Positions 6,889 through 13,971 of a stretch of 23,182 nucleotides of DNA are shown one piece after another. Source of the DNA: CAYLLE01 sp964384485 (GTDB lineage Bacteria > Spirochaetota > Spirochaetia > CAYLLE01); contig CAYLLE010000046.1 of assembly GCA_964384485.1 (NCBI GenBank), positions 1-23,182 of the forward strand. The letters are read 5' to 3'. Each line of letters begins with the position of its first letter. The stretch's first letter is position 1. The position numbers and the translations under genes are program-made. Under the pieces are notes generated by a model. It saw nothing but the letters and a program-made list of their open reading frames with translations, ran no database searches and was not told where the DNA came from.

Positions 6889-9654
6889 ATGAACAAAAAT
6901 ATTTCGGATGAGTTAGGGCTTGCTCTCAGGAAGAGAAATAACGGGCCGGCGGAAATTAATTATCAACTTGTCTTCCTGATTTTCAATAATTATCACTTTC
7001 TAAAAGAAGACTCAGACAATTTAATGATAATACCCGGGAGACGCCGGATTCGGAAGGACGGCACACTGGGGAAAATATATCCCGGTTATATGGAGGGGAT
7101 TACGGGGAATAATGAGATAGAGAACCGGTTCCTTTTTCACAGCCGGAGTGAAGGTCAGTATGCCTTTCCCCTTGTTTTATGGCTGGATCTTCTGTGTTCC
7201 GCCGGTAAAGGAACGGTGTATCTGTATCAGGACCTCAGGAGTTTCAGCCCGATACATATTGAGCAGCTCAATGCCGGGTCGGTTCAGTTTCAGCTGCTTA
7301 AAATGAATCCCGGTGAAGGGCCGGAATTCACACCCCTGATATCGTTAAACGGCAGTGAGTACGAACGGTGTGCTTCGTTTTTATCGGATTCCGCCGGCAG
7401 ATACGGCTATTGGTATCATCTCCGTCGGAATGTCCTCTATTTTACTGCCGATTATCAGGTGTGGCACCGGAATGTCGATCTTCTGCTCCGTTATGCCGAA
7501 CGTCCGTTTACCCATGCCGATACGGAGTTTGTAAAAGCAGCGATGGAGTCGGTTAATCTGAGTGTTGAATGTCCCCCGGAAAAGATTGAGATCGTTCCGG
7601 CTCCCCGGCCTATACCGGTTCTCCGTCTCCGGATGAGCGGAAAGCGAGCCCGCGGAGTCAGCGGTGATTTAAGATTCCGCTACGGAGACCGGGAGATTGA
7701 CCCGTCTGACCCGAGATTGTTTGTGATTAAGGCATCTAATGATGAAAGGTCCGAGTACTGGGAACGGGATTTTTCCCGGGAAGCTGAGTCAGTAGACCTG
7801 CTTTATAGCTATGCAATGCTGGATAACAATTATGAAATTTTTTTCTTTCTGGAGGACGATTTTTTTGTACATATCGTTCCCGACCTGTTTGAGAAGGGGT
7901 TCATCATTTATATCACTGAAGAGACGGGAGGAGAACAGCTGCTTCAGAAATTATCTTCCCTGGACATCGAATTTACTTCCGGTATAGATTGGCTCGATCT
8001 AAAACTGTGCTCCGGAGGATTCCCGGTGAAGTGGAAGTTTACTCAAAGCACTCCCTTCGCGGTTATCGAAGATACCCTTTACTTGGTTGATCAAGAGTTC
8101 ATAGAAAAGCTTAACCGGGTCACTGCCTTCGGCAGGAAACATCAGGAGGGTTACCGGTTTCACACAGCGGATTTTTTTGTTTTAGATGACCTTGCGGATC
8201 TTGCCGGTGACTCAAATGATCCCGGTATCCTCCGGATGAAGCGGATCCGGGATGGATTTTCCGGTTTCCATGAATCTCAATACGATATCCCGGCGGGATT
8301 CCGCGGCAGGCTCAGGGGATATCAGATGGAAGGATACCGGTGGCTCCGGTTCTTGGATGAGTTCGGACTCGGCGGTATTTTGGCGGATGATATGGGACTG
8401 GGGAAGACGGTGCAGTCTCTTGCGCTGGTCGCGGCACTTCGCGAAAAACGAAGGCAGGATTCATTTTTGATTGTTGCACCGGTTTCAACCCTGGAAAACT
8501 GGATCCGGGAAATTAAGCGGTTTGTTCCGGATGTACCGGTAACATTGCATTACGGCAGTTCCCGGTACCGGGGTCAAAAAGCATTCCGTCCCCGGGGCAT
8601 TGTTTTAACCAGTTATTCCACCCTGCTCCGGGATATTTCCCTGCTCAACAAGATCGACTGGGATCTGATCATCTACGACGAGGTGCAGATCATGAAAAAT
8701 TACCGGACTAAAATCAACAAAGCCGCCCGCACTTTAAACTGCCGTACCGGGATTGCCCTGTCCGGTACCCCTGTGGAAAACAACTTGACCGAACTCTGGG
8801 CCGTGATGGAAACGGTGATACCCGGTCTGCTTGGAAAGCGGCATCATTTTTTAGAAACCTATGGAGACCCCGATGTTCTCAGGAAGAAAATCCAGCCCTT
8901 TATCCTCCGCAGGACGAAAAAGGAAGTCGCGGCGGATCTTCCGGAACGGGAAGAAATACCTGTATATGTATCCATGAAGCCGGATCAGGAAAAGTATTAC
9001 CGGCGGGAACTTGAAACCGGACGAGACCGGGTTATCTCGGTGCTGAATAGTGATAAGCCGTGGATGAAGAAGTTTATTGTCTTCTCCACCCTTAACAAGC
9101 TCAGGCTTATCGCTATCGACAGTTCCCTTAAAGGCGGTCCCTTTGAATCGGGAAAATTGGACGCGGTGGAACAAAGGATCCGGGATATAACCGGCAGGAG
9201 TAATAAGGTCCTGGTTTTCAGTCAGTTCGTCCGGGTACTTAGAAAAATCGAGGAGCGGCTTACCTCTTATAACCTGGAATACTCCTACATAGATGGAGCC
9301 GTGCGGAACCGGGATAAGGAGATCAAACGGTTTCAAACCGACCCGGACTGCCGAATCTTTCTGATCAGCCTGCGGGCAGGAGGGCTGGGCATCAATCTTA
9401 CCGCTGCCGATTATGTGATTTTGACCGATCCGTGGTGGAATCTGTCCCCGGAAAACCAGGCTGTTGACAGAGCTCACCGGATAGGCAGAACCGGGAAGGT
9501 GACCGCCTACCGATTTATTACCCGAAATACGGTTGAAGAAAAAATCCGGGAGCTTCAGGAACAGAAAAAGAAGATGATAGATAATCTCTTCTCGAAGCCG
9601 GAAGATGTATTTAGTAAACTGACCCGGGAGGAGATTATCCAAATCTTCTCTTAA
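6889..9654 (+). CDS. SNF2-family DNA-dependent ATPase (bacterial Swi2/Snf2 helicase-like)
   Basis: A 921-residue cytoplasmic protein whose C-terminal half is a complete SNF2 motor. Motifs in order: LRGYQMEGYRWL, Walker A DDMGLGKT (about 500-507), APVSTLENW, LTSYSTL, Walker B DEVQ (about 597-600), LSGTPVENNL, PFILRRTKKEV, then the second RecA lobe with VLVFSQFV, SLRAGGLGINLTAADYVI and QAVDRAHRIGRTG. Such motors translocate on double-stranded DNA and remodel protein-DNA complexes; unwinding is not expected. The first 470 or so residues match no domain I recognise, and no SWIM zinc finger is seen. A GTG at 6880 is in frame and would overlap the upstream stop by 8 bases; the ATG at 6889 begins right after it. 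Neither has a good ribosome site, so translation is probably coupled to the lipoprotein gene. The end is 3 bp from the convergent lipoprotein gene. Confidence 0.92.
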   Translation: MNKNISDELGLALRKRNNGPAEINYQLVFLIFNNYHFLKEDSDNLMIIPGRRRIRKDGTLGKIYPGYMEGITGNNEIENRFLFHSRSEGQYAFPLVLWLDLLCSAGKGTVYLYQDLRSFSPIHIEQLNAGSVQFQLLKMNPGEGPEFTPLISLNGSEYERCASFLSDSAGRYGYWYHLRRNVLYFTADYQVWHRNVDLLLRYAERPFTHADTEFVKAAMESVNLSVECPPEKIEIVPAPRPIPVLRLRMSGKRARGVSGDLRFRYGDREIDPSDPRLFVIKASNDERSEYWERDFSREAESVDLLYSYAMLDNNYEIFFFLEDDFFVHIVPDLFEKGFIIYITEETGGEQLLQKLSSLDIEFTSGIDWLDLKLCSGGFPVKWKFTQSTPFAVIEDTLYLVDQEFIEKLNRVTAFGRKHQEGYRFHTADFFVLDDLADLAGDSNDPGILRMKRIRDGFSGFHESQYDIPAGFRGRLRGYQMEGYRWLRFLDEFGLGGILADDMGLGKTVQSLALVAALREKRRQDSFLIVAPVSTLENWIREIKRFVPDVPVTLHYGSSRYRGQKAFRPRGIVLTSYSTLLRDISLLNKIDWDLIIYDEVQIMKNYRTKINKAARTLNCRTGIALSGTPVENNLTELWAVMETVIPGLLGKRHHFLETYGDPDVLRKKIQPFILRRTKKEVAADLPEREEIPVYVSMKPDQEKYYRRELETGRDRVISVLNSDKPWMKKFIVFSTLNKLRLIAIDSSLKGGPFESGKLDAVEQRIRDITGRSNKVLVFSQFVRVLRKIEERLTSYNLEYSYIDGAVRNRDKEIKRFQTDPDCRIFLISLRAGGLGINLTAADYVILTDPWWNLSPENQAVDRAHRIGRTGKVTAYRFITRNTVEEKIRELQEQKKKMIDNLFSKPEDVFSKLTREEIIQIFS

Positions 9655-9657
9655 CTT

Positions 9658-11445
9658 TCAATAATACAGAATGCCGTCCCTTAGATACTCTTCTACCGGT
9701 TTGATCCACTTGTACGCGTCAAGCAGTTTTACCCCTCCGTTGTGCAGATAATTGGTTCGATAAGTGTCCCACACAGCTTCGATATCCCTGCCTTCCCTGA
9801 CCACATCAACCATCAAATTGTAGCTCAATTTGAACAGCCCCGCGGCGTATTTGCTGTGTACCGCGTTGAACGACGGATTTTCGGTGACATCGATTTTGGC
9901 GGGATAGTCTATAGAAGAAACTACGGCCGGGTCGGTCCTACGGTGTTCGATGAACTCGGCCAATAGGGGAGAACAGGCAAAGATGAAATGTTCGGGCATC
10001 CACCACCTGGGAAGAAGGAAGGGCGCCGGGCCCGGTACAAAATCCTTTTTTCCCGGTTCGACCCGCAAAGGCCGGGAATTCCACTGGGCCCCGGACCAGG
10101 TAAAATGGGTACCCGGTTTCCCCCACCGGGCGTAAACATAAGGCTCCGTATCTCCGAAATTCAGGTAGTCCCAAATCATGAGGATTCTGGCCAGTTTTTT
10201 GTCACTTACTCCCGCGCCGACAAAGAAGGCCCACTCCGTATGCATGTCATCCTGGAAAGAGGAAATTGCCTTACCGGTGTATATCCCCTGTCCCCCCGGT
10301 CCCGTTATCGGCGGAAAAACGACGATGTCGTTGTTTCCACCCGGGCCCGCCGGTGAATGCTGCAGCATGGTAATGGTTTGTTCGAAAAAGGACTGTTCGT
10401 TCAGGGTGAACGGTGAGACGGCGATTTTCCCCTCCCGGTAATTCTCCATCATTCTCTCGAATTCATGGGTTCCGAAGTAGAGATCAATCAGTCCCTGATT
10501 GTACCAGTTCTGGAGCAGGATCAGATATTTTTTATAGTTTTCGGAAATCGGCGCCAGGGCAAGAGTTCCATTCTGTTCAATCACACCGTCAACTCTGCCG
10601 GTAACCCCCCGAAGTCCGATGTCCCACCATTGGTCCCACTCGTTCTGCGGTGCCGGCCAGGCGATATGACCCCGGGGAGATTCCTGGATATACGCCTTCA
10701 GGAAACCTTCCCACCATTCCAGGGAAAGGTCCGCGTCAATCCAGGTGATGGAGGTATTTCCCGATTCATACAGCAGCCGGCTTTTATCATTATATTCATC
10801 GAGAGAAAAACCCAATGATTCCATTGTGTGTCTGTGAACAGAAACTCCGCCTGTAGGCACTGCTTTTCCCATATTTACAGTGATAAGTTTGAGGTATTCC
10901 CCTTCCAGCCCCGCCGGGGGATCAAGCTCGTTCCATGAATGGGGAAACATGGTTTCCATATAAGCCGTAAACCGGGGCATGTGTTCCCGGATCATCTTCT
11001 CCGGTATTGTCCGGATAAGCCCGCTTTTGTAAAACCATTCCGGGTCCGACTCAGTATCTCCCTGACTCAAAAAAATTATTCCGCAATCCGGGAACGCTGA
11101 AGGTTCCCACCCGTAAAAATCGGGCCAGATCTCCCAGATATCTTTGTTGTCGCCGTACATCGCGGGCTGGATGGTAACGTTAAAGAGCTTCTGGATATGA
11201 TCCTGAAACCAGGTGGTGCCTCCCTCGGTAAGATGATCTCTGATACTCCAGTCCAGCGGTCCGAGCCATTGGATGGTGATTGATTCGGATTCCGGAATTT
11301 CCACGGGGGCTTCCAAAATTACCGGCTCCTCCCTGCCGCATCCAGGGGCAAGGAAAATAATGAGAAGCCCGATAACCGAAAGCGGAAAGAGCGTTTTTAT
11401 TTCTCTCCCCCGGTTTTGGGCAGTTTTCCAGCGTTTTGATTTCAT
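9658..11445 (-). CDS. ABC-type extracellular solute-binding lipoprotein (family 1-like)
   Basis: A 595-residue protein with a basic N-terminus, a hydrophobic stretch (about 20-33) and the lipobox LAPGC, making Cys36 the lipid anchor. After a short Glu/Pro-rich linker the mature part reads like a large family 1 (sugar or oligosaccharide) binding protein. It is aromatic-rich, with WWDIGLRGVTGRVDG, a YNQGLIDLYFGTHEFERMM segment, and internal repeats of W and Y typical of carbohydrate-binding clefts. That assignment is by overall character, not a unique motif. No permease or ATPase gene is adjacent, so it is an orphan component here. AAAGGAAAT lies before the ATG. It diverges from the glycosidase-like gene, with a palindrome in between, which hints at shared control. 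It converges with the SNF2 gene with no terminator visible in the 3-bp gap. Confidence 0.75.
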   Translation of the reverse strand: MKSKRWKTAQNRGREIKTLFPLSVIGLLIIFLAPGCGREEPVILEAPVEIPESESITIQWLGPLDWSIRDHLTEGGTTWFQDHIQKLFNVTIQPAMYGDNKDIWEIWPDFYGWEPSAFPDCGIIFLSQGDTESDPEWFYKSGLIRTIPEKMIREHMPRFTAYMETMFPHSWNELDPPAGLEGEYLKLITVNMGKAVPTGGVSVHRHTMESLGFSLDEYNDKSRLLYESGNTSITWIDADLSLEWWEGFLKAYIQESPRGHIAWPAPQNEWDQWWDIGLRGVTGRVDGVIEQNGTLALAPISENYKKYLILLQNWYNQGLIDLYFGTHEFERMMENYREGKIAVSPFTLNEQSFFEQTITMLQHSPAGPGGNNDIVVFPPITGPGGQGIYTGKAISSFQDDMHTEWAFFVGAGVSDKKLARILMIWDYLNFGDTEPYVYARWGKPGTHFTWSGAQWNSRPLRVEPGKKDFVPGPAPFLLPRWWMPEHFIFACSPLLAEFIEHRRTDPAVVSSIDYPAKIDVTENPSFNAVHSKYAAGLFKLSYNLMVDVVREGRDIEAVWDTYRTNYLHNGGVKLLDAYKWIKPVEEYLRDGILYY

Positions 11446-11532
11446 TTTTTATTTCCTTTCTATGTTATAGCTAATATATAGACGATATGAAAGACAGCGG
11501 GGTTTGATTTTTACACGAGTTAGGAGGAATAA
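11446..11532. other. Divergent intergenic control region
   Basis: These 87 bp separate the solute-binding protein gene (minus) from the leader ORF (plus). They are AT-rich, with several TATA-like stretches (for example 11473-11480) but no pair of boxes I would defend as a promoter on either strand. The strong ribosome site TAGGAGG of the leader ORF is at 11521-11527. Confidence 0.5.
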
Positions 11533-11547
11533 ATGCGAGCATTTATT
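11528..11547. promoter_or_regulatory. Perfect 20-bp palindrome, possible operator or RNA hairpin
   Basis: AATAAATGC and GCATTTATT are exact inverted copies around a 2-base GA centre. The palindrome begins just after the ribosome site and contains the ATG of the leader ORF. It could be a dimeric repressor site for the divergent pair. As RNA, an 8-bp stem with a CGAG tetraloop would cover the start codon. Confidence 0.6.
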
Positions 11548-11595
11548 ACAATGGACATGGTGTTGACCGGGAAATGCCGGTTGCTGAACCTTTAA
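11533..11595 (+). CDS. Putative 20-residue leader peptide
   Basis: ATG at 11533 follows TAGGAGG with 5 bases between, giving MRAFITMDMVLTGKCRLLNL and a TAA at 11593-11595. The stop codon overlaps the AAGGAGG ribosome site of the glycosidase-like gene, 11 bp before its ATG, which is the geometry of translational coupling. The second half of the frame is formed by a copy of the dispersed repeat, so the peptide sequence itself may not matter. No homologue is recognised. It may instead be a chance frame behind a real ribosome site. Confidence 0.4.
   Translation: MRAFITMDMVLTGKCRLLNL
11561..11580 (+). repeat. Dispersed intergenic repeat, copy 4
   Basis: TGTTGACCGGGAAATGCCGG carries the TGACYGGGAAWTGCCG core. 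It also contains CCGG on both sides of GAAATG. It lies inside the leader ORF, 27 bp before the start of the glycosidase-like gene. Confidence 0.6.
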
Positions 11596-11606
11596 GGAGG
11601 AAGTTT

Positions 11607-12707
11607 ATGAACAGATTGATGAGATTATTATTTATTACTGCTATTCCCTTATTTGCAGGCGGAGAAGCAGAACTTATTTTAGACGGCTCCCATTCTGTTT
11701 ACGGAGTTACCGATATTGTTGCCGGCATCTCCTTTCCCCCTTTTGCTAACTCGGAACAGATAAACTTCACCACAACAGAGTTGAAAAAGCTGGCTATCGA
11801 TAGAATAAGAATAGCCGTTGACTGGAGGAACAGGGAACCATCAGAGGGTGAGTTCTATTGGGTTCCGATGGATTATCGAATGGAAGCTGCCGCGAAAAAT
11901 GATATTGCAGTTTTCCTGACTATAAACAGTATCTGTCCTGACTGGGCCCTCATTGGTACCGGTGAGGATGGTGCTTTTTTTTTCGACGAGAATGCCCTTG
12001 AGAATTTTATTGAAGCATTATTAACCCGTTATGAAAATATTGATAAAATTCAATTCGGAAATGAGTGGGAAGCAGGAACAGAAGACGGAACAACCTATAC
12101 TTCTCAGGACTCTGTTGAGAAATTTATCATCTATACCAATATTCTGTATAATGCAGTTCAAAGACTGTCTCCGGATACTAAAGTTGTATTAGGCGGTTTG
12201 ACCCGGACATACCCAATAATGGAATATTTTGCTTCAAACAACAGCTATCCTGATTTTTCCGGCATTGAACTTGCCAATGGAGCGACTGTTGAACATCTAA
12301 AAAAACGGATTGATAAACTTAAGGCAAACTATGACAGCAAGTTAATCAAAGAGAATGTTGAAAGGGTACTTCAGGACGTAGAATATAATATTATTGATAT
12401 TCATTTATATGATGATCCGGAAAACTGGCCGAAATATCTTTCTGTGCTGCCCGAAGGAAAAGAGGTTCTTGTTTCTGAATTCGGCGGCCCCAATTCTGAG
12501 TTTGAAAATACCAGTCCACACTATCAGGCAAAGAGAATGGAAGATTATATCAATGCCATAGAACAGCTGCCGATTACTGAGGCCTACTATTTTAAACTTG
12601 TTGATTCCAGGTACTCCTATCATCAGGACTCGGGGCTTTTTTATGAAAGCCTGAGAATGAAACCGGCCCGTAATGTTTTTGCCCGCAGACTTACGTCATC
12701 GTGGTAA
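11607..12707 (+). CDS. Secreted clan-A glycoside hydrolase-like protein
   Basis: A 366-residue protein. Residues 1-20 are a signal peptide (MNRLMRLLFITAIPLFAGG). The rest resembles a TIM-barrel glycosidase of clan A (GH39/GH5-like): conserved early strand IDRIRIAVDWRNREPSEGEFYW, acid/base Asn152-Glu153 (FGNEWE), and a late strand with candidate nucleophile Glu291 (VLVSEFGGP). Spacing of about 138 residues between the two glutamates fits. The exact family and substrate are uncertain. AAGGAGG is 6 bases before the ATG at 11607; an in-frame ATG at 11574 would overlap the leader ORF and lacks a signal-like start. The gene is AT-richer than its neighbours and uses AGA/AGG for many arginines where neighbours use CGG, pointing to acquisition from elsewhere. 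No terminator follows. Confidence 0.72.
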   Translation: MNRLMRLLFITAIPLFAGGEAELILDGSHSVYGVTDIVAGISFPPFANSEQINFTTTELKKLAIDRIRIAVDWRNREPSEGEFYWVPMDYRMEAAAKNDIAVFLTINSICPDWALIGTGEDGAFFFDENALENFIEALLTRYENIDKIQFGNEWEAGTEDGTTYTSQDSVEKFIIYTNILYNAVQRLSPDTKVVLGGLTRTYPIMEYFASNNSYPDFSGIELANGATVEHLKKRIDKLKANYDSKLIKENVERVLQDVEYNIIDIHLYDDPENWPKYLSVLPEGKEVLVSEFGGPNSEFENTSPHYQAKRMEDYINAIEQLPITEAYYFKLVDSRYSYHQDSGLFYESLRMKPARNVFARRLTSSW

Positions 12708-12787
12708 AGCCGTTTTGAAAAAAGAACAGCATATACCGATGAAAAATCCAAGAACTAATGGCGCCCTTAGAAAGCCTCTTTAAGCAA

Positions 12788-13000
12788 TCATCGAAAAAGA
12801 TATTTTCTTTGCGGATATCGCCCCTCCGCCAAATCGCCTCCGGCGCCCTCCGGGTCCCTGGCGCGAAGTGCTGTTTCAGCTGATAATTTTTTCAATAAGT
12901 TCAGCAATCTCTTTTTTACATATTCTCCCTTCTCGTAGTGTCTCCCCATGCCAGCGTAACGGTAGAGCCATTCCCCACCCAAATTCGTTTTACTGATCAC
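12788..13000 (-). CDS. Doubtful small ORF or gene remnant
   Basis: A 70-codon frame with a Lys/Leu-rich middle (VKKRLLNLLKKLSAE) and a Gly/Arg-rich tail. It has no clear ribosome site and I recognise no family. A neighbouring frame across the same bases reads KEIAELIEKIIS and then stops, which looks more protein-like than the long frame. The stretch may therefore be a frameshifted remnant. I do not assign a function. Confidence 0.2.
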   Translation of the reverse strand: MISKTNLGGEWLYRYAGMGRHYEKGEYVKKRLLNLLKKLSAETALRARDPEGAGGDLAEGRYPQRKYLFR

Positions 13001-13083
13001 CGCAAACTAGGTATTTCAGACCCATGATCAGCAGGGTAAAATAATTGTCGCTGATCAACCGTCAAACGCCGGCGCAAGTATAG

Positions 13084-13151
13084 GGCCCAGCCGGCAGGTC
13101 CAGCCCGAACGGTCACGATACTGCTTGGTGCTGACCGGGACTTGCCGGGCC
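13084..13151. repeat. Imperfect inverted repeat containing dispersed repeat copy 5
   Basis: The right part (13130-13149, GCTGACCGGGACTTGCCGGG) carries the dispersed core. The left part (13084-13104) is a rough inverted copy, sharing GGCCC and GGCAGGTCC/GGCAAGTCC with small gaps. The layout resembles the hairpin at 15-78 but is less regular. It ends just before the isomerase promoter. Confidence 0.5.
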
Positions 13152-13180
13152 TTGGATCGGTGCCGGAATAATGGTACTCT
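13152..13180 (+). promoter_or_regulatory. Candidate promoter of the isomerase/Asp-box operon
   Basis: TTGGAT (13152-13157) and TACTCT (13175-13180) are 17 bp apart. A start near 13187 would leave a short leader with GGAGG at 13199-13203. Confidence 0.5.
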
Positions 13181-13209
13181 AATAAACATCATTCATTTGG
13201 AGGCATTTG

Positions 13210-13971
13210 ATGGCTGAAACGAACATTGGAATTAATCTTTATTCACTGCGTGATTACTGTAAAACTGAAGAGGATTTCCGCGAAACTCTGAGAAAATTAA
13301 AAGAGATCGGATACCGTGCTGTACAGGTTTCCGGGGTCAATCTTGATCCGGAGACAATAAAAAAAGCGCTGGATGATTACGGAATCATCTGCTGCGCAAC
13401 TCACGAAAACATTACCGCTCTGACCGAGAACCTTTCCGGAGTCATCGAAAAATTGGGTATCCTGGATTGTGATTTTACCGCTTTGGGATCTCCCGGTAGG
13501 GATTATTATAAACCGGGAAAGGCCGCTGAGTTGGCCGGGATTCTGGAAGAGGTGAGTATCAAACTGAAGGAAGCGGGAATCCGGTTCGGGTACCACAACC
13601 ACGCGGCTGAGTTTGAAAGATTTGATGACAAAATTTTTATGGAGATTCTCCGGGAAAATACAAAAGAAATGCTGTTCGAAATCGACACCCACTGGGTACA
13701 GCGGGGGGGCGGTGATCCCGCGGCATGGATCCGTTCAGTTGCCGGTAGAATCCCGGTGATCCACTTTAAGGATTTCTCGTTTGTTCAGGGCTCGCCAGAG
13801 TTCTCCGAAGTGGGAGAGGGAAACCTTAACTGGGATGGAATTATGGCCGCCTGCCGGGAAGCGGGAACGGAGTGGTTTCTGGTGGAACAGGATAAACCTT
13901 TCGGTGACCGGGATATGTTTGAATCGGTCAAGATGTCTTACGATAATATGAGAAAGATGGGACTGCAGTAA
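13210..13971 (+). CDS. Sugar phosphate isomerase/epimerase (xylose isomerase-like TIM barrel)
   Basis: A 253-residue cytoplasmic protein of the AP-endonuclease-2/xylose-isomerase-like superfamily, which interconverts sugars or inositols with a divalent metal. Signatures: INLYSLRDY at the first strand, LKEIGYRAVQVSG, YHNH (128-131), EIDTHW (157-162, metal ligands Glu and Asp), HFKDF (185-189), and a late VEQDKP carrying a probable metal-binding Glu. The exact substrate cannot be told from sequence. The ATG at 13210 lies 6 bases after GGAGG; a TTG one codon upstream is unlikely. Its stop codon shares one base with the start of the Asp-box gene (TAATG), so the two are translationally coupled and probably act on the same sugar. 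Confidence 0.88.
   Translation: MAETNIGINLYSLRDYCKTEEDFRETLRKLKEIGYRAVQVSGVNLDPETIKKALDDYGIICCATHENITALTENLSGVIEKLGILDCDFTALGSPGRDYYKPGKAAELAGILEEVSIKLKEAGIRFGYHNHAAEFERFDDKIFMEILRENTKEMLFEIDTHWVQRGGGDPAAWIRSVAGRIPVIHFKDFSFVQGSPEFSEVGEGNLNWDGIMAACREAGTEWFLVEQDKPFGDRDMFESVKMSYDNMRKMGLQ

Larger units (their letters stand above)
12708..13209. other. 500-bp region without a convincing gene
   Basis: Between the glycosidase-like gene and the isomerase gene. It holds a GC-rich stretch (12830-12875) of short CTCCGG-type words, a doubtful minus-strand frame (12788-13000), a GATCACCG word near 12996, an imperfect GC-rich inverted repeat (13084-13151) ending in a dispersed repeat copy, and the candidate isomerase promoter. 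It has the look of decayed or repeat-derived DNA. Confidence 0.6.

Noticed and set aside
8851..9642. 263-residue minus-strand frame opposite the SNF2 gene
   Set aside because: It lies wholly over the helicase C-terminal lobe, whose motifs are unmistakable. The antisense frame has no ribosome site or recognisable domain.
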